Made by a program: the position numbers and the translations under genes. Below, piece by piece: positions 44,861-56,211 of a stretch of 64,000 nucleotides of DNA. The notes beneath the pieces are model-generated. The model saw only the letters and a list, made by a program, of their open reading frames with translations. It searched no databases and was not told the DNA's origin. Location of the stretch: positions 372,001 to 436,000 of the forward strand of contig JAQFWX010000017.1 of the NCBI GenBank assembly GCA_027605045.1, read 5' to 3'. Source of the stretch: Phallus indusiatus. Taxonomy: Eukaryota; Basidiomycota; Agaricomycetes; Phallales; Phallaceae. Every line of letters begins with the position of its first letter. The stretch's first letter is position 1.

Positions 44861-45630
44861 TTAATAAACATACACATTCAACACCTGCGCTGTGCTGTAC
44901 AACTGTGGGCTGCTGTACCCTCCATAATCGTGGTGGTATGACGGGGAGGGTACGACGCTGAATCGGTTTGTCGGCGACAGCACTGAGGATATGCTAAAGA
45001 ATGGCTTACCAGTCCTGCTGCACGACAGGCATAGTAGACAAGCCATATTGGCCCGTGTGATGTTCCGAATTAGGATACATATATGGGCTAAATCATTCAT
45101 AATTACTACGCCGACTTTGATAACAGAGATTGAAGTGATGATAAACTTACCCGTCGTATGAGTTGTGCACATCATAGGTTGCGTCGGGGATTGTAAGTTC
45201 GCCGGCCTGCAACCCCATCGATAAGAAGGGGTCCTCTGAGCCTGTGGCGGCGTAGATTGGTGCCTTTGTATCTGCCACATAATAGTGAGGCAGACTACTA
45301 TAGAACTCATCAATCGGCTTCTTAAATTGTACAGCATCGCTGAGGAAGGGTCAGTCAACGTTGCTGAGCACATTCAACGCGGTGGCAGACTTACAGAGAT
45401 TGAAGGCTGTCGAAGAAACTAAATTGATGTTCGACTGGAGACTGGGGGACAGTGTGAAGATCAACGTTAATCTGAGTGTTAGACTTCATAGTAAATATTT
45501 GATGTGGGGGAGGGAGACGAGTCAGAGGAGCTGAAGTAGACGAGGAGAACAAACGCTGAGGACACCACGCCTTTTTATCTTCTTGCGGGGAAGGGGACGG
45601 GAGACCTGAGCGTGAGTTTTCAAACTGCAT
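44861..45630 (-). CDS. Tyr/Pro/Ser-rich disordered protein next to the zinc-finger gene
   Basis: Four exons join in frame: the block ending FSFFDSLQS, then LDAVQFKKPIDEFYSSLPHYYV...SMGLQAGELTIPDATYDVHNSYDG, then PYMYPNSEHHTGQYGLSTMPVVQQD, then VVPSPSYHHDYGGYSSPQLYS and a stop at 44861. The start may be 45630 (MQFENS) or the ATG at 45489 (MKSNTQ). No domain is visible. The Tyr/His/Ser/Pro composition is like activation regions of fungal transcription factors, so it may be part of the neighbouring zinc-finger gene if an intron removes its stop. Confidence 0.5.
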
Positions 45631-48609
45631 TATTTTGATGATATGCAGGGTATTTAGCCTCGTGTTAGAGTCGGATAACGTATTTTAACTAGCTGTGGAC
45701 AAAAAGAAAATGACGCCTAATTCCAGGTATTTGCCACCCACTTCGCAATACAAAAGAACTTGTCAATATTTCGTGAAATATCTCTTAAAGCACAATACGA
45801 CGAAGTTTCCGACATCTTTTATCACGTTGAGCTGCTTTAAAAGCCACAAAATGTTTTCGAGATTATATGCCACTAAGGAACATTTTGGTCATGAAAGCCA
45901 AGTTGGGAGAGCGTGCGGCTTTGAGGGGTGGATAAACAAGGGTGAACCTGGCACGGCCGTAATATCGCCCAAGTGGTGCATGTACCGCCTCGCCGTTCAC
46001 ATGTAAAACGCACCTCTCGAGCTTCTAGCCGGTGTCACTTTTTGTCCGTAATTTCCCCAACAGGCTGCGTGAAAGGGGGCTGACGTGTGCGTGTGGAAAC
46101 GCGGCACGGTAGAGGAAGCGTACTGCTCACTCGGTTCAATGCCAGGTGAAAATGAGTTTGTAACTGGAGGTGTTTCGTCAATGAAGTGTAATGAGATAGC
46201 ATACGAATTTAGAGGTTTATTTAGGAAAATGAAGAGGGAGTCTCGGACTCAAAGGCGGAGACAGTGACCTAGTCATTCTGATTCTTAAGACGTTTTTTAC
46301 TGTTCGAGCTAATGATTTCAAGTCATATGAATTTTTAATGACAGCATATATTTAAACATCAAATGTGACGAAATACGGACGTTCGTTCACACACCAATTG
46401 GGAACTATGTATACGTTTCAACGCCGGTAGTGAGAGCAATTCGGCCGATTCTAAGTCAAATAGTGACTTTTGCAAAGTGCGTATTTGCCAAATCACTTGA
46501 CTGATAAGAATATGAAATTGGATTTTCGGATCGACTTTCGGACTGAGTTCCTTTGTGGCGCTTGATTAACAAGGTTCCGTAATTCGTCCATTAACGATCC
46601 AGGCAATTGGTACGCACGAAAGCAATGGACTTAGGAGCTGTACTAAAAATGTGACTGATAATTCAGTTATTGCTTCAGATATCACGAGTGTCACATCAAG
46701 GTTTGAAGTTAAGTTATACGACCGGAAGGATTTTGCGTCTTCGTACCGAAATACTGGACTTGACTGTCGGAACCATCTCAGTTCTTCAGGATATAAAACG
46801 TTCCGTGATATAGTTCCAGGCTCCGTGATAAAGTTCATTTTGCATACCAGGGACAAGCTGCGTTCTTGATTTAAATGAGACAGTGATGGCGCAGGTGATT
46901 GTAGACGATCGTCAGCGAATGACGTGATAAGCCGACGGCTTGATCGCAGTATCCTCGTGTACCTGACGCAAGGCTTGACATTTGCTTTCGGCTTATCTTG
47001 AGATCGACGGTTGAAACTAAATGAGAAGGCATCGGTTGAAAAATACTCTCACGTTGAATTTCAGTGAATCCAGACGGGCACATCGCGAAACTTGAAAGGT
47101 TAATTGAAAACATTGGTAGAATAACCGTCATCTGGATTCTGAGAAGTCTGAAGGATGATGATTTTCGCCATCGAAGGGCTCAAATGAGACTTCTTAGTCG
47201 AATCGTTAACCGCCGATATTCTTGAGAAGTTGTCTGCAAGATTTTGAATCCAGTGGAACGATCCTTAAGCCTGAGCTCGATTAAAGTTCACTAAACTCAT
47301 AATTCTGTGAGAAAAGTCGGATTAGAAATTTGACGGAAAGAAAGCAACCATAGCTTTTTGACGTAGTGCCTAACCACCGCCACCTTGTTTGATTGACTTC
47401 AGGAAACATTTTGTTCTCTTTCGTTTTTACTCAGACTGCGGGAATGTCATAAGAAATATATATATAAAGACAATAACCCAAGAACATACAAGTTTTTTTT
47501 ATTCACGGCGAACATGCTGTGGCGTACCCACCGCTCAGAGAGAAGAAAAGATGCATTCTTAAAATCGAGACGTGAGCGGATACAGACGTGAGCAGATACA
47601 GAGTAGATGTGTAACTTTCATCTCCAATGGCATTAAGCCGAAGTTTTAGAACGAACAATGAGGTAGTTAGTAAGGTATCGAGTAACCTCGGGGAAGTGTC
47701 AGACGTCCGGAGGCTCAACTCGCGTTACGCAATCATTCCCAGATCTATTTTTTTTTTCACACGCAACAATAAGATCTCCCGGTTCACGTCTATTAACTTT
47801 ATTATCAACCACACAGATCAGTAATTGTCATTTACGGATGTTCAGAAAAGGCTTCCGAGTCATAAGTACTTCGTCTCACTTTGGTTCCACAGTCCACGCA
47901 AAATAACGCACGATCTGATATCAAATAGGAGGATTCCAATTTCCAGGCGGTATCGTTACCAGTGAACGATTGTATGAAAGCACCTTCAGCGATGTCACCC
48001 ACGCCTGGAATCGAGTTGATTTGACTGCAAGGTCAGTTCAATCATATTGGTCGATGAGCTTGACCATAGGGAAAAACAATAAGATGTTCCATACAAAGTG
48101 TCCCCCATTAATTGAATGTACAGTAAATATGTACATTCTCCGAAGTCACAAGATGATTTCAGTACATCGAGAGAAAAGGCACAACGGAACGGGTAGAAGA
48201 TTCCATCTGATGTATATCATCCCCAGGCCCCTTGATAATCCACATGAGTCGACGTGGCGATATCAGACAATGTAAGAGCAATGTAAGAGTCGGGTCAGCC
48301 CCAGTCCGAGTCAGTCACGGCCCACGGGGGAATATTTTTAAAGCCTAATTGGATGGTTTGGATCATATTATCGTTCAGTTGAAGAGAACAGTCTTACAAA
48401 AATGCTTATCATGAGACCCAAAACTTGTTCAAGCGCACATGAAACAAAAGGCTCGGTTGAGTGTTCTACGGCTATTCTCTCGGACTTGTAGCAGTGTTTT
48501 TTTGATAGTGATGTGACAGCGTGACGATCTCGTCACAACTAGACTCGCGGAATTATAATGTTTGTTTTTTTCGTGCCGCGGCACTGGTGACTCTCCCTGC
48601 GAATTACAG
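45631..48609. other. 3 kb gene-poor stretch
   Basis: The longest region of the window without a supported gene. Short open frames occur on both strands (for example 46651-46869 plus, 47970-48275 plus) but none extends through plausible introns or resembles a family I know. No long inverted or tandem repeats were noticed. It may hold decayed genes or long promoters. Confidence 0.45.
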
Positions 48610-49681
48610 ATGAAGAGTGATTCCTCAAAACATATTCATGTCTCTCCCTATTTTAGCAAAACTATGGCCCATGTCCAAGGGGACGAAAGGTTGGCGTATA
48701 TGACAACCTCAACCAATGATTCATCGGAAGACGACGAGATCGAGTGTTCTGACTCTGAGTATACAATATATAACGATATACGTATACCATCTACGTTCAT
48801 TAAAGCGTATCAGACTCGACCAAGACTCATTCAAGGTGCGGATATCGTGGTATTTCCTCTCTATTCAATTCAAAGAACTCCTTTAGAACAATTAGCACAG
48901 AATCCATGGCGCCTTCTCGTTGCTACTATCCTGCTCAACAAAACCACGGGTAAAGCAGCCATACCCGTATTCTGGGAACTAATGTCGTTATGGCCTACTC
49001 CAATGAAAATGGCTTTGGGTACGCATCGTGCGAAATCCTGACTCACTAAACTTCTAACCAAAGCCCTAAATCACCAACCCTCTATTCAACTTTCGTGACA
49101 TGTTATCAACTGATGATATCTATTGTTGAAACATTTCAAAATAGCTCCACACGGAAAAATGACTGCCCTTCTCAGCCCTCTTGGTTTTGGCACTGCCCGT
49201 GCCCTCTGGCTCACTAAATTCAGCATTGCATACGAATTAACACCCCCAGTTCGTGGGGTGGTGTACAAAAGTAGAGCTAAGGATTTTAAAGCAGGCGATT
49301 ATCCTCCCACAGAGATTTCTCATTTGCCCAACATGGGAAAGTATGCTCTGGATTCGTGGAGATGTTTCTGCTGTGACGACAAGGGCGACAGTGTTCCAAA
49401 TTCAAATTCAAATTCAAGTCCCAATACAAGCTTTCGCGAGAGGGAGTGGATGAAGGTACGTCCAAGGGATAAGGAACTGATTAAATATTTGGTATGTGAA
49501 TTCTTATCCTTATATCGAATTCATTCATTCATTTTCATCTCGTTTCTGTACTCGTTCTTATAGAAGTGGAAATGGGCGTTTCTCTTTCAGACGGAATGGA
49601 ACCCATTGGATGGCGTGGTTGGTCCTTTATCGCGCGAGCGATTTCAGGACCTGTGCGAAGGGCGATGGTGATGAGGCGGCC
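48610..49681 (+). CDS. MBD4-type HhH-GPD DNA glycosylase without methyl-binding domain
   Basis: Three exons: 48610 to ATGGCTTTG|G (about 49019), CTCCACACG (about 49142) to KYL (49493), and KWKW (49564) to the stop at 49679-49681. Key marks: PLEQLAQNPWRLLVATILLNKTTGKAAIPVFWEL, the start of the MBD4/HhH-GPD core; a helix-hairpin-helix ISHLPNMGKYALDSW; and the late catalytic segment W-x-x-V-x-P-x-D-x-x-L (VRPRDKEL), whose Asp is the catalytic residue in MBD4. The role is base-excision repair of T or U mispaired with G. An acidic Ser-rich N-terminus replaces the MBD of animals. Insertions with NSNSNSS separate HhH and the catalytic segment. Confidence 0.82.
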
Positions 49682-51685
49682 GACCGGTTGATTATGAGTG
49701 TCGAAATGTGTGACTATCTCATAGAATATATATAACAGTTCTCCGCTGATGTTGAGTTACTGGGGAATGCCAGCTCATCGAACCGGCTCCCCCCCACTGG
49801 CACCATGATCATGACATCAAAAAAAATCCTCAGATGAAACAGGAGGTATCATAAGGTACCGTCCCAATGAAGAGAAGCTCTATCTTTTATGTACATATCT
49901 CCTCCTGTGTCTATTCGCACTTGTATTTGTATTTGAACACATGGGTCGTAGTGGTTTTAGACGTGACTGATCGCGTCACGACCGCAAAACATTCTTTTTC
50001 TCTAACTTTGACCTGTACGCGATATTGTCTAGCATCACATCACATTTTGTCTGGGCATGATCCAGCTAAGAGGGTTTAAATTTTCCCATATGGATCTCCC
50101 CAGAAGCAAAACTCATTTTTGGAGAAAATTTCTCATTTTAACGCGTACTTTTCTCTGAGCATGCATGTGCACAATATGAAGAGCGTGTGTATTTAGGCAA
50201 CCTGGAGGTAATTTTACTCTTTATATCAAATGATGAACTTGACGGCTAACCTCTCTCAACTTCTTGCAGAAGCTCAACACAGTTTCATCATTGATGGATG
50301 CAATATACCTGGAAAGTTTTCATTACTGGGACCTGATTTGCAACCTTCGCCTAATTTCGTCTGCACACTTTCCGCCATCTTCTATCTTAGGTATTGTAAA
50401 AGGGGAATGGGATAAACTCAAATATTTTCGCTTTTATTTGTATGCATCATAACTCTCGTTCCGTTTTCATTGTATTGATGTTTTCTGGATCATGTGGACC
50501 GTACTCACTCATACATTGCGTTCAGTAACATAAAATTATACTATTCAGGGCGGCCTATCATTCGATCATTTCATCTGTCGACAAACTGATCCATATTGGA
50601 TGAAAATGAAATTGCCACTCCTTTCGAATCAAGAGAAGAACGTTACGTTGAATGGTGAGCGATCTTCACATGAATGTGAAAATGCTGATTGACGATAAAC
50701 ATCAAGATCCCAAACAATGATTGCGGAATCAATGAGGTGGTCGTTCGCATGTCCGCAAGTAATGATTATAATATAGGACGGCGTAAAACAGTATGCGCAT
50801 GTTGTATTCTTGACGTGCACCATCTTAATCCGGTACTTTAGAGCTCGTGTTAGTTGCCCTTTGATTGTGACATGAACAGCTTCAAGCCATTTGCTTTCAG
50901 CCTCGTGCAATGATATTACCTATAAATATGCACCAATGAAAACAACTTATCGATTGCAGAACATTTACATCAGCTTCTTTTTTACCGAACAAACTATCAA
51001 TAGAGAATAATCTACATGATTGATTACGCTATGTGGCGCAAGTATTCACGAGGTGTTTTCCCGTATCTAAATGTCAGTTCTGACAATATGTACGTGAAAT
51101 ACTTCCGTGTCGTGCACCTATTCACTACATTTAGGGAGAGATAGGAGTGTCAGGTACCCATGCACACAGCTGTAAATTCCCATGTCAAGGCTAGAAGCAG
51201 GAAGTGATGACTGGTAGTGAGTTTATCACAGCTTCCTCGGCTATTGAAGGCAGTACTACATGCATATGTAATGGTCGTGCTGAAATTGCGCAACTCAATA
51301 CAGCAACTCAATTCCCCCGTCTATTCAAGGAGGTCACAGTAAACTCATTAATAATTCCGAGTGCACCTGAGCCGCTTTTCATAAACGCCAAGACATGGTC
51401 CTATTCTGGAACACATGAAACCATGATTCCTATTGACAGTGGCTGGATCCGTACCTGGATCCAGTATCAGGATCAAAGGATTCTCATTTTACCAACGCGC
51501 GCCTTTCCTTTCTGGTCTCGAGCGTGGACAGCTTCTTTCCACTGCATGCGCCCTTATTGGTCTTCGCTAACTGACAGCTTACTTACCATAGCGGCGAGAT
51601 GCCTATTTATGTCTGACTCTATGGTTAAAAAACGAGCAGGTGCCCCAAGGTCCTCCATAGCTTCTCTCACTATTGAGATATCGAT
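49682..51685. other. 2 kb region, no gene supported
   Basis: Contains a minus-strand open stretch at 50910-50800 (HEAESKWLEAVHVTIKGQLTRALKYRIKMVHVKN) that looks protein-like but cannot be extended. A plus-strand open frame at 51204-51689 overlaps the start of the next gene. Either may be a gene relic. Confidence 0.35.
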
Positions 51686-53430
51686 ATGAACAATACTGCG
51701 TCCATAGCCGAACTGATTCAAGCGCAATCAGATGAGTAAGTCATTCTCATTTTTTTCCACAATTATCACAAATTCAGCGTTTTCTCTCCCGTTGTAGACA
51801 AGTTTATCTTTATATTACTGTTTCTGCCATGGGTAAATACAATGACCGCTTTTTTAGTTTAGGCTTATTCAACGTATTCCTTATAGTTTTAGTGACCTAT
51901 GATGTATTCCTGACTATGGATCGGGAGGTCAACTTTATCTGGAAGCGAGGTTTGCGGTTCGGAACTATTGCGTACATCCTTGCCCGTTATGCCACGCCAT
52001 TGTCAATGATCTTGGACATTATGTATACATTTCTGCCGCCTAGCCCGATTACCGGACTCATCCAGGTGAGTGCTCGTGTCATTTAATTGAGTCATATTTA
52101 TATTGATGTCCCTCAGTCAGTTTTTCCAATTTGCTCAGTTGTGAAGATGTCTAGACAATGTTTTAGGAATTGTGCCGAAGTACTAGGCTTTTATAATGCT
52201 TTCAACGTATTATCTGGTATCGGCTCTGATAGTCAGTCTAACTTGTATCATCTTGCATGTTCTCTTTTGTTGACCCAAAGCTGCTAGGTCTGCTCTTAGC
52301 ACGAGTGTACGCTATTTGTCATCGCCATCGATGGCTGGTAATTCTTCCATTCGCTCTTTTCCTTGGACGTACGGTCATTAACTTCGTAAGTGCAGAATCA
52401 ATTATTGATCCCTAATTCACGCTAATTTGTATCGTGTTAGACGGATTCGTTCCTTCTGACTTGCACCTCGGCTTCGCCAATAATTCCTAAGATGTAGGTA
52501 TCCTCCTTTCGAAATTCCCAAGCAAAACTTGACGCTATTCTAGAGGTATAAATAAACATATTTTGCGGTTAGCCAAGTCTGAAAGTTTGTTTGGGAAAAA
52601 ACAGTGACTGCTGGAGATGTTTTCGTTATTGGTTTTGACTTATCCATTGTTGCCCTTACTGTCGGTCATACTTGGAGAGTGTATCGGGACAAGGATGCTT
52701 ATAGAGACACAATAATGGGTCTTATTCTGAAACAAGGTACATGACTGATGGCATCTACATGGCAGTACATTGACACCGTCTATCAGGTATATTACGTTTC
52801 ATGTGAGCCAACTTCTTGTGTAGTTATCTACAAGCTAAAATCCATTCAGAATCATTTTTGTTTGGGGGTTAGAAATCATAATCGTCAAACAGGTGAGTGG
52901 CGATGGCTTATCACGAATGCAAACTCACATCTCAAAATCGAACCAGCTTGTGAGAGTACGTATTTTACAACACGTCGAAAAACTTTATGCTTAATTTTTT
53001 TTTCCGTTTTCATCAGCCAACTATAGGCGGTGTCGATGTTTTCTTAGAAGCAGCGTATGTCTTGCTGACGTGCTACTCTTTGAATAAAAAACCAACATTA
53101 TTGTTGCTCTACAGGGTTTCTGTTATTCTGATTTGTCGTTTTCATCTGGATCTCTCGGCCAGAAATCTGCATTCAGAACAAGAAACTACAGAACCGGCCC
53201 CTGCCTCTACACTTAGTTTTCAAGCTGCTGTCCGTCGTTTCGATACTCATATTGACACAGACTTTGGGGACAATGATGGTAATCTGGAACTTCCGACACA
53301 GGGCGATGTGATAGAACTTGGCAATTTTACCTCAACAAAAGATAGTGCATCGCAGAAAAAAATTTTAAAGAGCGATGTATTTAAATCTTCGCCAAATATT
53401 GTAAACGAAGATGTACATGACGCCTGGTGA
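51686..53430 (+). CDS. DUF6533-type seven-helix membrane protein
   Basis: Exons 51686-51735, 51798-52065, 52117 to about 52240, then LLLARVYAICHRHRW (from about 52289) and further short exons to the TGA at 53428-53430. The DUF6533 mark of basidiomycete membrane proteins is VTYDVFLTMDREVNFIWKR...AYILARYATPL. Later come several hydrophobic helices (RWLVILPFALFLGRTVI, VFVIGFDLSIVALTVGHTW, VFLEAAYVLLTCYSL), then SVILICRFHLDLSARN and an acidic Ser-rich cytosolic tail. The family is large in Agaricomycetes, resembles 7TM receptors in topology, and has no proven function. Some middle exons are only approximately placed. Confidence 0.72.
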
Positions 53431-54434
53431 GTTTGCGTATATTTCCTTTTATCGACAACGCGTGTACTGATTAATATATGTCCTAAAAGATCTATTAATC
53501 TCCTTGTTTGTACATTATACTCACGTTCCCATTTCTTTGCTAATATGGATACCCTTGCGCTACAAGTTGTAACTTGTTCTCAGCTTATGATCTAAACATT
53601 GTTCGCTTGCGTTGATTAATTCGGCATCTTTATGTCAAAGGAGAAATATTATTCTAAAGAAACTCTTTGGTAGTATTGGAATATAAGATGTATGTAGAGT
53701 AAAATCAGACGTAATGGATCGTAAATTCGACGTTGACACGATACAACACGGCACACACAATACAGCGCGACACAGCACAAAATGGGTGGAGGACAAAAGC
53801 TCTATTTATTATGTAATATATATTGTACTTAATATAGCCCGAACTAATAAAATCCAACAGGTAGTACACGATACATAAGATTTATTTATGGATTAGTATT
53901 ATATGTTTATGGTATTGATGACTACAGTGGTTGTTTTGGTACCGATAGTGTGACAAATGCTGAGTGTAAAGGTGCTCATCATTCTTAGAATTCCAATGGT
54001 ACATTGCCTAGTAAATCTGAGATCAGCTTTGGTTTCTACATATCAACCAGAAGATGTGACTATTAACAGGTCGCGGCATGGCCGGCATATTCGGAGTTTC
54101 AACGTATTACTTCACGCTCCGCACTGCTGCACTGCTCAGCTTCCGTCAGTCCAGTACATACTTGCCAATGATATTTCTGCCTGATCTCATCTCCAGCATA
54201 ATTGATACTGGTCTTGCATGGTCCTGCCTCAAATTTCTTCTAATCCGGATCTTCTGCCGTCTGTTCTTTACGGATGGCTATTGGATAGAGGAACCGATAG
54301 GAAAGATCAACCGGTGTTAAAAACACCGGATTGGATCTGACAGGGTCTGACAAGAGCCTATTTGAGATAGAATCGTGTTGGTCGTACCTGACACTGGATC
54401 GCGCTGGCGACAACGATTCTAGTCTCTACCCACC
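53431..54434. other. Intergenic region, no gene supported
   Basis: About 1 kb, AT-rich at 53.7-53.9 kb with CACAA/ACACGG-like short repeats. It acts as the 3' side of the DUF6533 gene and the promoter of the next gene. Confidence 0.45.
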
Positions 54435-56030
54435 ATGTCAACTTTGCCTCCCGCGCCGCCCCGTCGTGTACCACTACCGCCACCTAGTCGTACGAAGTCT
54501 GTTCTTGCCGGTCAAGTTACAGCTCGAAATGACACGACTAACGGTGTGGAAGATTCGAGTCCGCCATTGATCAGTTTAAAAGATCGTATAGCTGCTTTGC
54601 AGCTTAATCAGGTTGGGCGATCGCCATCCAACACCACTAAGCCTCCACCTCCACCTCCACCTATAAAACCTTCTCCTCCAGCTTCTCCAGCGCCACCGCG
54701 TCACCCTCAGCGAAAAGAACGCCGGAAGGTTGTTCGGACTACCACTGATCGATCACCTGGTTCAAACAATGAAATTCCATCTCCAGTATTAGGACAACTC
54801 TTGGCAAGGAAACCACCTCCAGTACCGGCAGCGCTCGTACCAAATCCCTCCGAAACGGCAGTGCCCCAACTGCCTCCGAGACGTGTCCCACCTCCACCGG
54901 TAACCAAAAAGGCGGCCACACCGGAGCCTCCAGCGCCTCCACCCATAAACCGTGCAAGCAGGCCAGAAGTTATTTCAGCATCGCCTGAACCTATTGATGT
55001 GACGTATTCGGCGTTTATTCTTGGAACATCTTGCTGGAAATGCCACGACTTTTCTATCGTTGATAATCACGCCGCCATGTTCCCTCGCGAACACGTCAGC
55101 TCTCTCCAAACACTCGCCCTTGATCTGACAGAGCCATTTCACACGGAAATAGATAAGGCTCGAGCGATATTTACGTGGATGCATCATAATATCGCTTATG
55201 ACGCGGAAAGTTTCTTAAGTGGTAATCTCAAACATGCAACTCCAGACTCAGTTTTGCAATCTGGTCTAGCTGTCTGTGACGGATATTCGACGCTGTACGG
55301 GAATTTAGCTGAATACGCTGGTTTGCAAGTACACAAAGTCAGTGGCCACGGCAAAGGTTATGGGTATACACCTTTACAACCTGGAGAGGGCGTTCCGCCA
55401 TTCGTAGGCAACCACGCATGGAACTGCGTTTTGATGGATGGAGAATGGCGACTCATTGACTCAACGTGGGGAGCTGGAGCTCTTCACGAATCGACATACA
55501 TCAAACGGTTTGATGCTTCATGGTTCACGTCAACACCGGTCGAGTTTGGTAAACGGCATTATCCCGAGGATCCCGATTACCAGTTGTTATCTGAGGAAGA
55601 AGGCGGGCCTGTATCATGGGAAGAATATATCACCGCTGAACCTACACCAGGGCCGGATCTATTCTCATCATTCAACGATTTAGAATTCGATCGCGACCTA
55701 ATTCAGCCGTATGCAAAAAGTCTGATTGGCGGTAACCATTACCAGTTCACTGTCTTTAAGACTTGTGAACACCTGTCGACGGCGATTGAGGACAATTACT
55801 GCCTTATTATGAACTTTGGTAGTACACGTGAGCCTCTATTCCAGAATGCCGAAGGCGGATGGGGTGGGACCATTTACGTTCCACGAGGCGTGGGTACCGT
55901 GATGTTAGCATATATAAATACGGTGAATGGGCAGGACGCGAAGGGTCTAGCACCGCAAACCTTTGTCAATTCTGTCAGAGGAAAAAAAGCGTTGACTTTT
56001 CTTGGACTCGCGAGTTGGAAAGTGGAATAA
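54435..56030 (+). CDS. Transglutaminase-fold protein, Cyk3 / KY-like, proline-rich N-terminus
   Basis: Single exon, 531 residues. Residues 1-190 are disordered and proline-rich (PPAPPRRVPLPPPS, KPPPPPPPIKPSPP), typical binding sites for SH3 domains. The C-terminal part has the transglutaminase-core order: TEIDKARAIFTWMHHNIAYD, the catalytic Cys in SGLAVCDGYSTLYGNL (about residue 280), the His in GNHAWNCVLMDGEW (about 326) and the Asp in RLIDSTWGAG (about 341). Fungal Cyk3 acts at the cytokinetic ring, and animal KY is similar; in most of these the catalytic role is uncertain. Here all three residues are kept. No SH3 domain is visible in the protein itself, unlike yeast Cyk3. Confidence 0.85.
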   Translation: MSTLPPAPPRRVPLPPPSRTKSVLAGQVTARNDTTNGVEDSSPPLISLKDRIAALQLNQVGRSPSNTTKPPPPPPPIKPSPPASPAPPRHPQRKERRKVVRTTTDRSPGSNNEIPSPVLGQLLARKPPPVPAALVPNPSETAVPQLPPRRVPPPPVTKKAATPEPPAPPPINRASRPEVISASPEPIDVTYSAFILGTSCWKCHDFSIVDNHAAMFPREHVSSLQTLALDLTEPFHTEIDKARAIFTWMHHNIAYDAESFLSGNLKHATPDSVLQSGLAVCDGYSTLYGNLAEYAGLQVHKVSGHGKGYGYTPLQPGEGVPPFVGNHAWNCVLMDGEWRLIDSTWGAGALHESTYIKRFDASWFTSTPVEFGKRHYPEDPDYQLLSEEEGGPVSWEEYITAEPTPGPDLFSSFNDLEFDRDLIQPYAKSLIGGNHYQFTVFKTCEHLSTAIEDNYCLIMNFGSTREPLFQNAEGGWGGTIYVPRGVGTVMLAYINTVNGQDAKGLAPQTFVNSVRGKKALTFLGLASWKVE

Positions 56031-56211
56031 AGTACTTTATTACTGGGTTTTATCTTCCATGGTCTTATTTATAGTTTACTTTAAAGGGATTGTACATCGT
56101 GTAACTAAAAATCTCGTTGTTCATTGTGCATTCGTAACCCGAATCCTGTGCCAGTAGTACATCCATTTTATAGAATTGGGTTTTAATTATAAGCCTCAAC
56201 TCCAGGAGAAA

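Noticed and set aside
48870..49061. 63-codon minus-strand frame over the glycosylase
   Set aside because: It is antisense to a gene with clear HhH-GPD motifs.
51204..51689. 161-codon plus-strand frame just before the DUF6533 gene as a real gene
   Set aside because: It overlaps the start codon region of the next gene, shows no domain and no splice continuation; kept only as a possible relic.
54707..54957. Gly-rich minus-strand frames
   Set aside because: They arise from the proline-rich sense coding of the Cyk3/KY-like gene.
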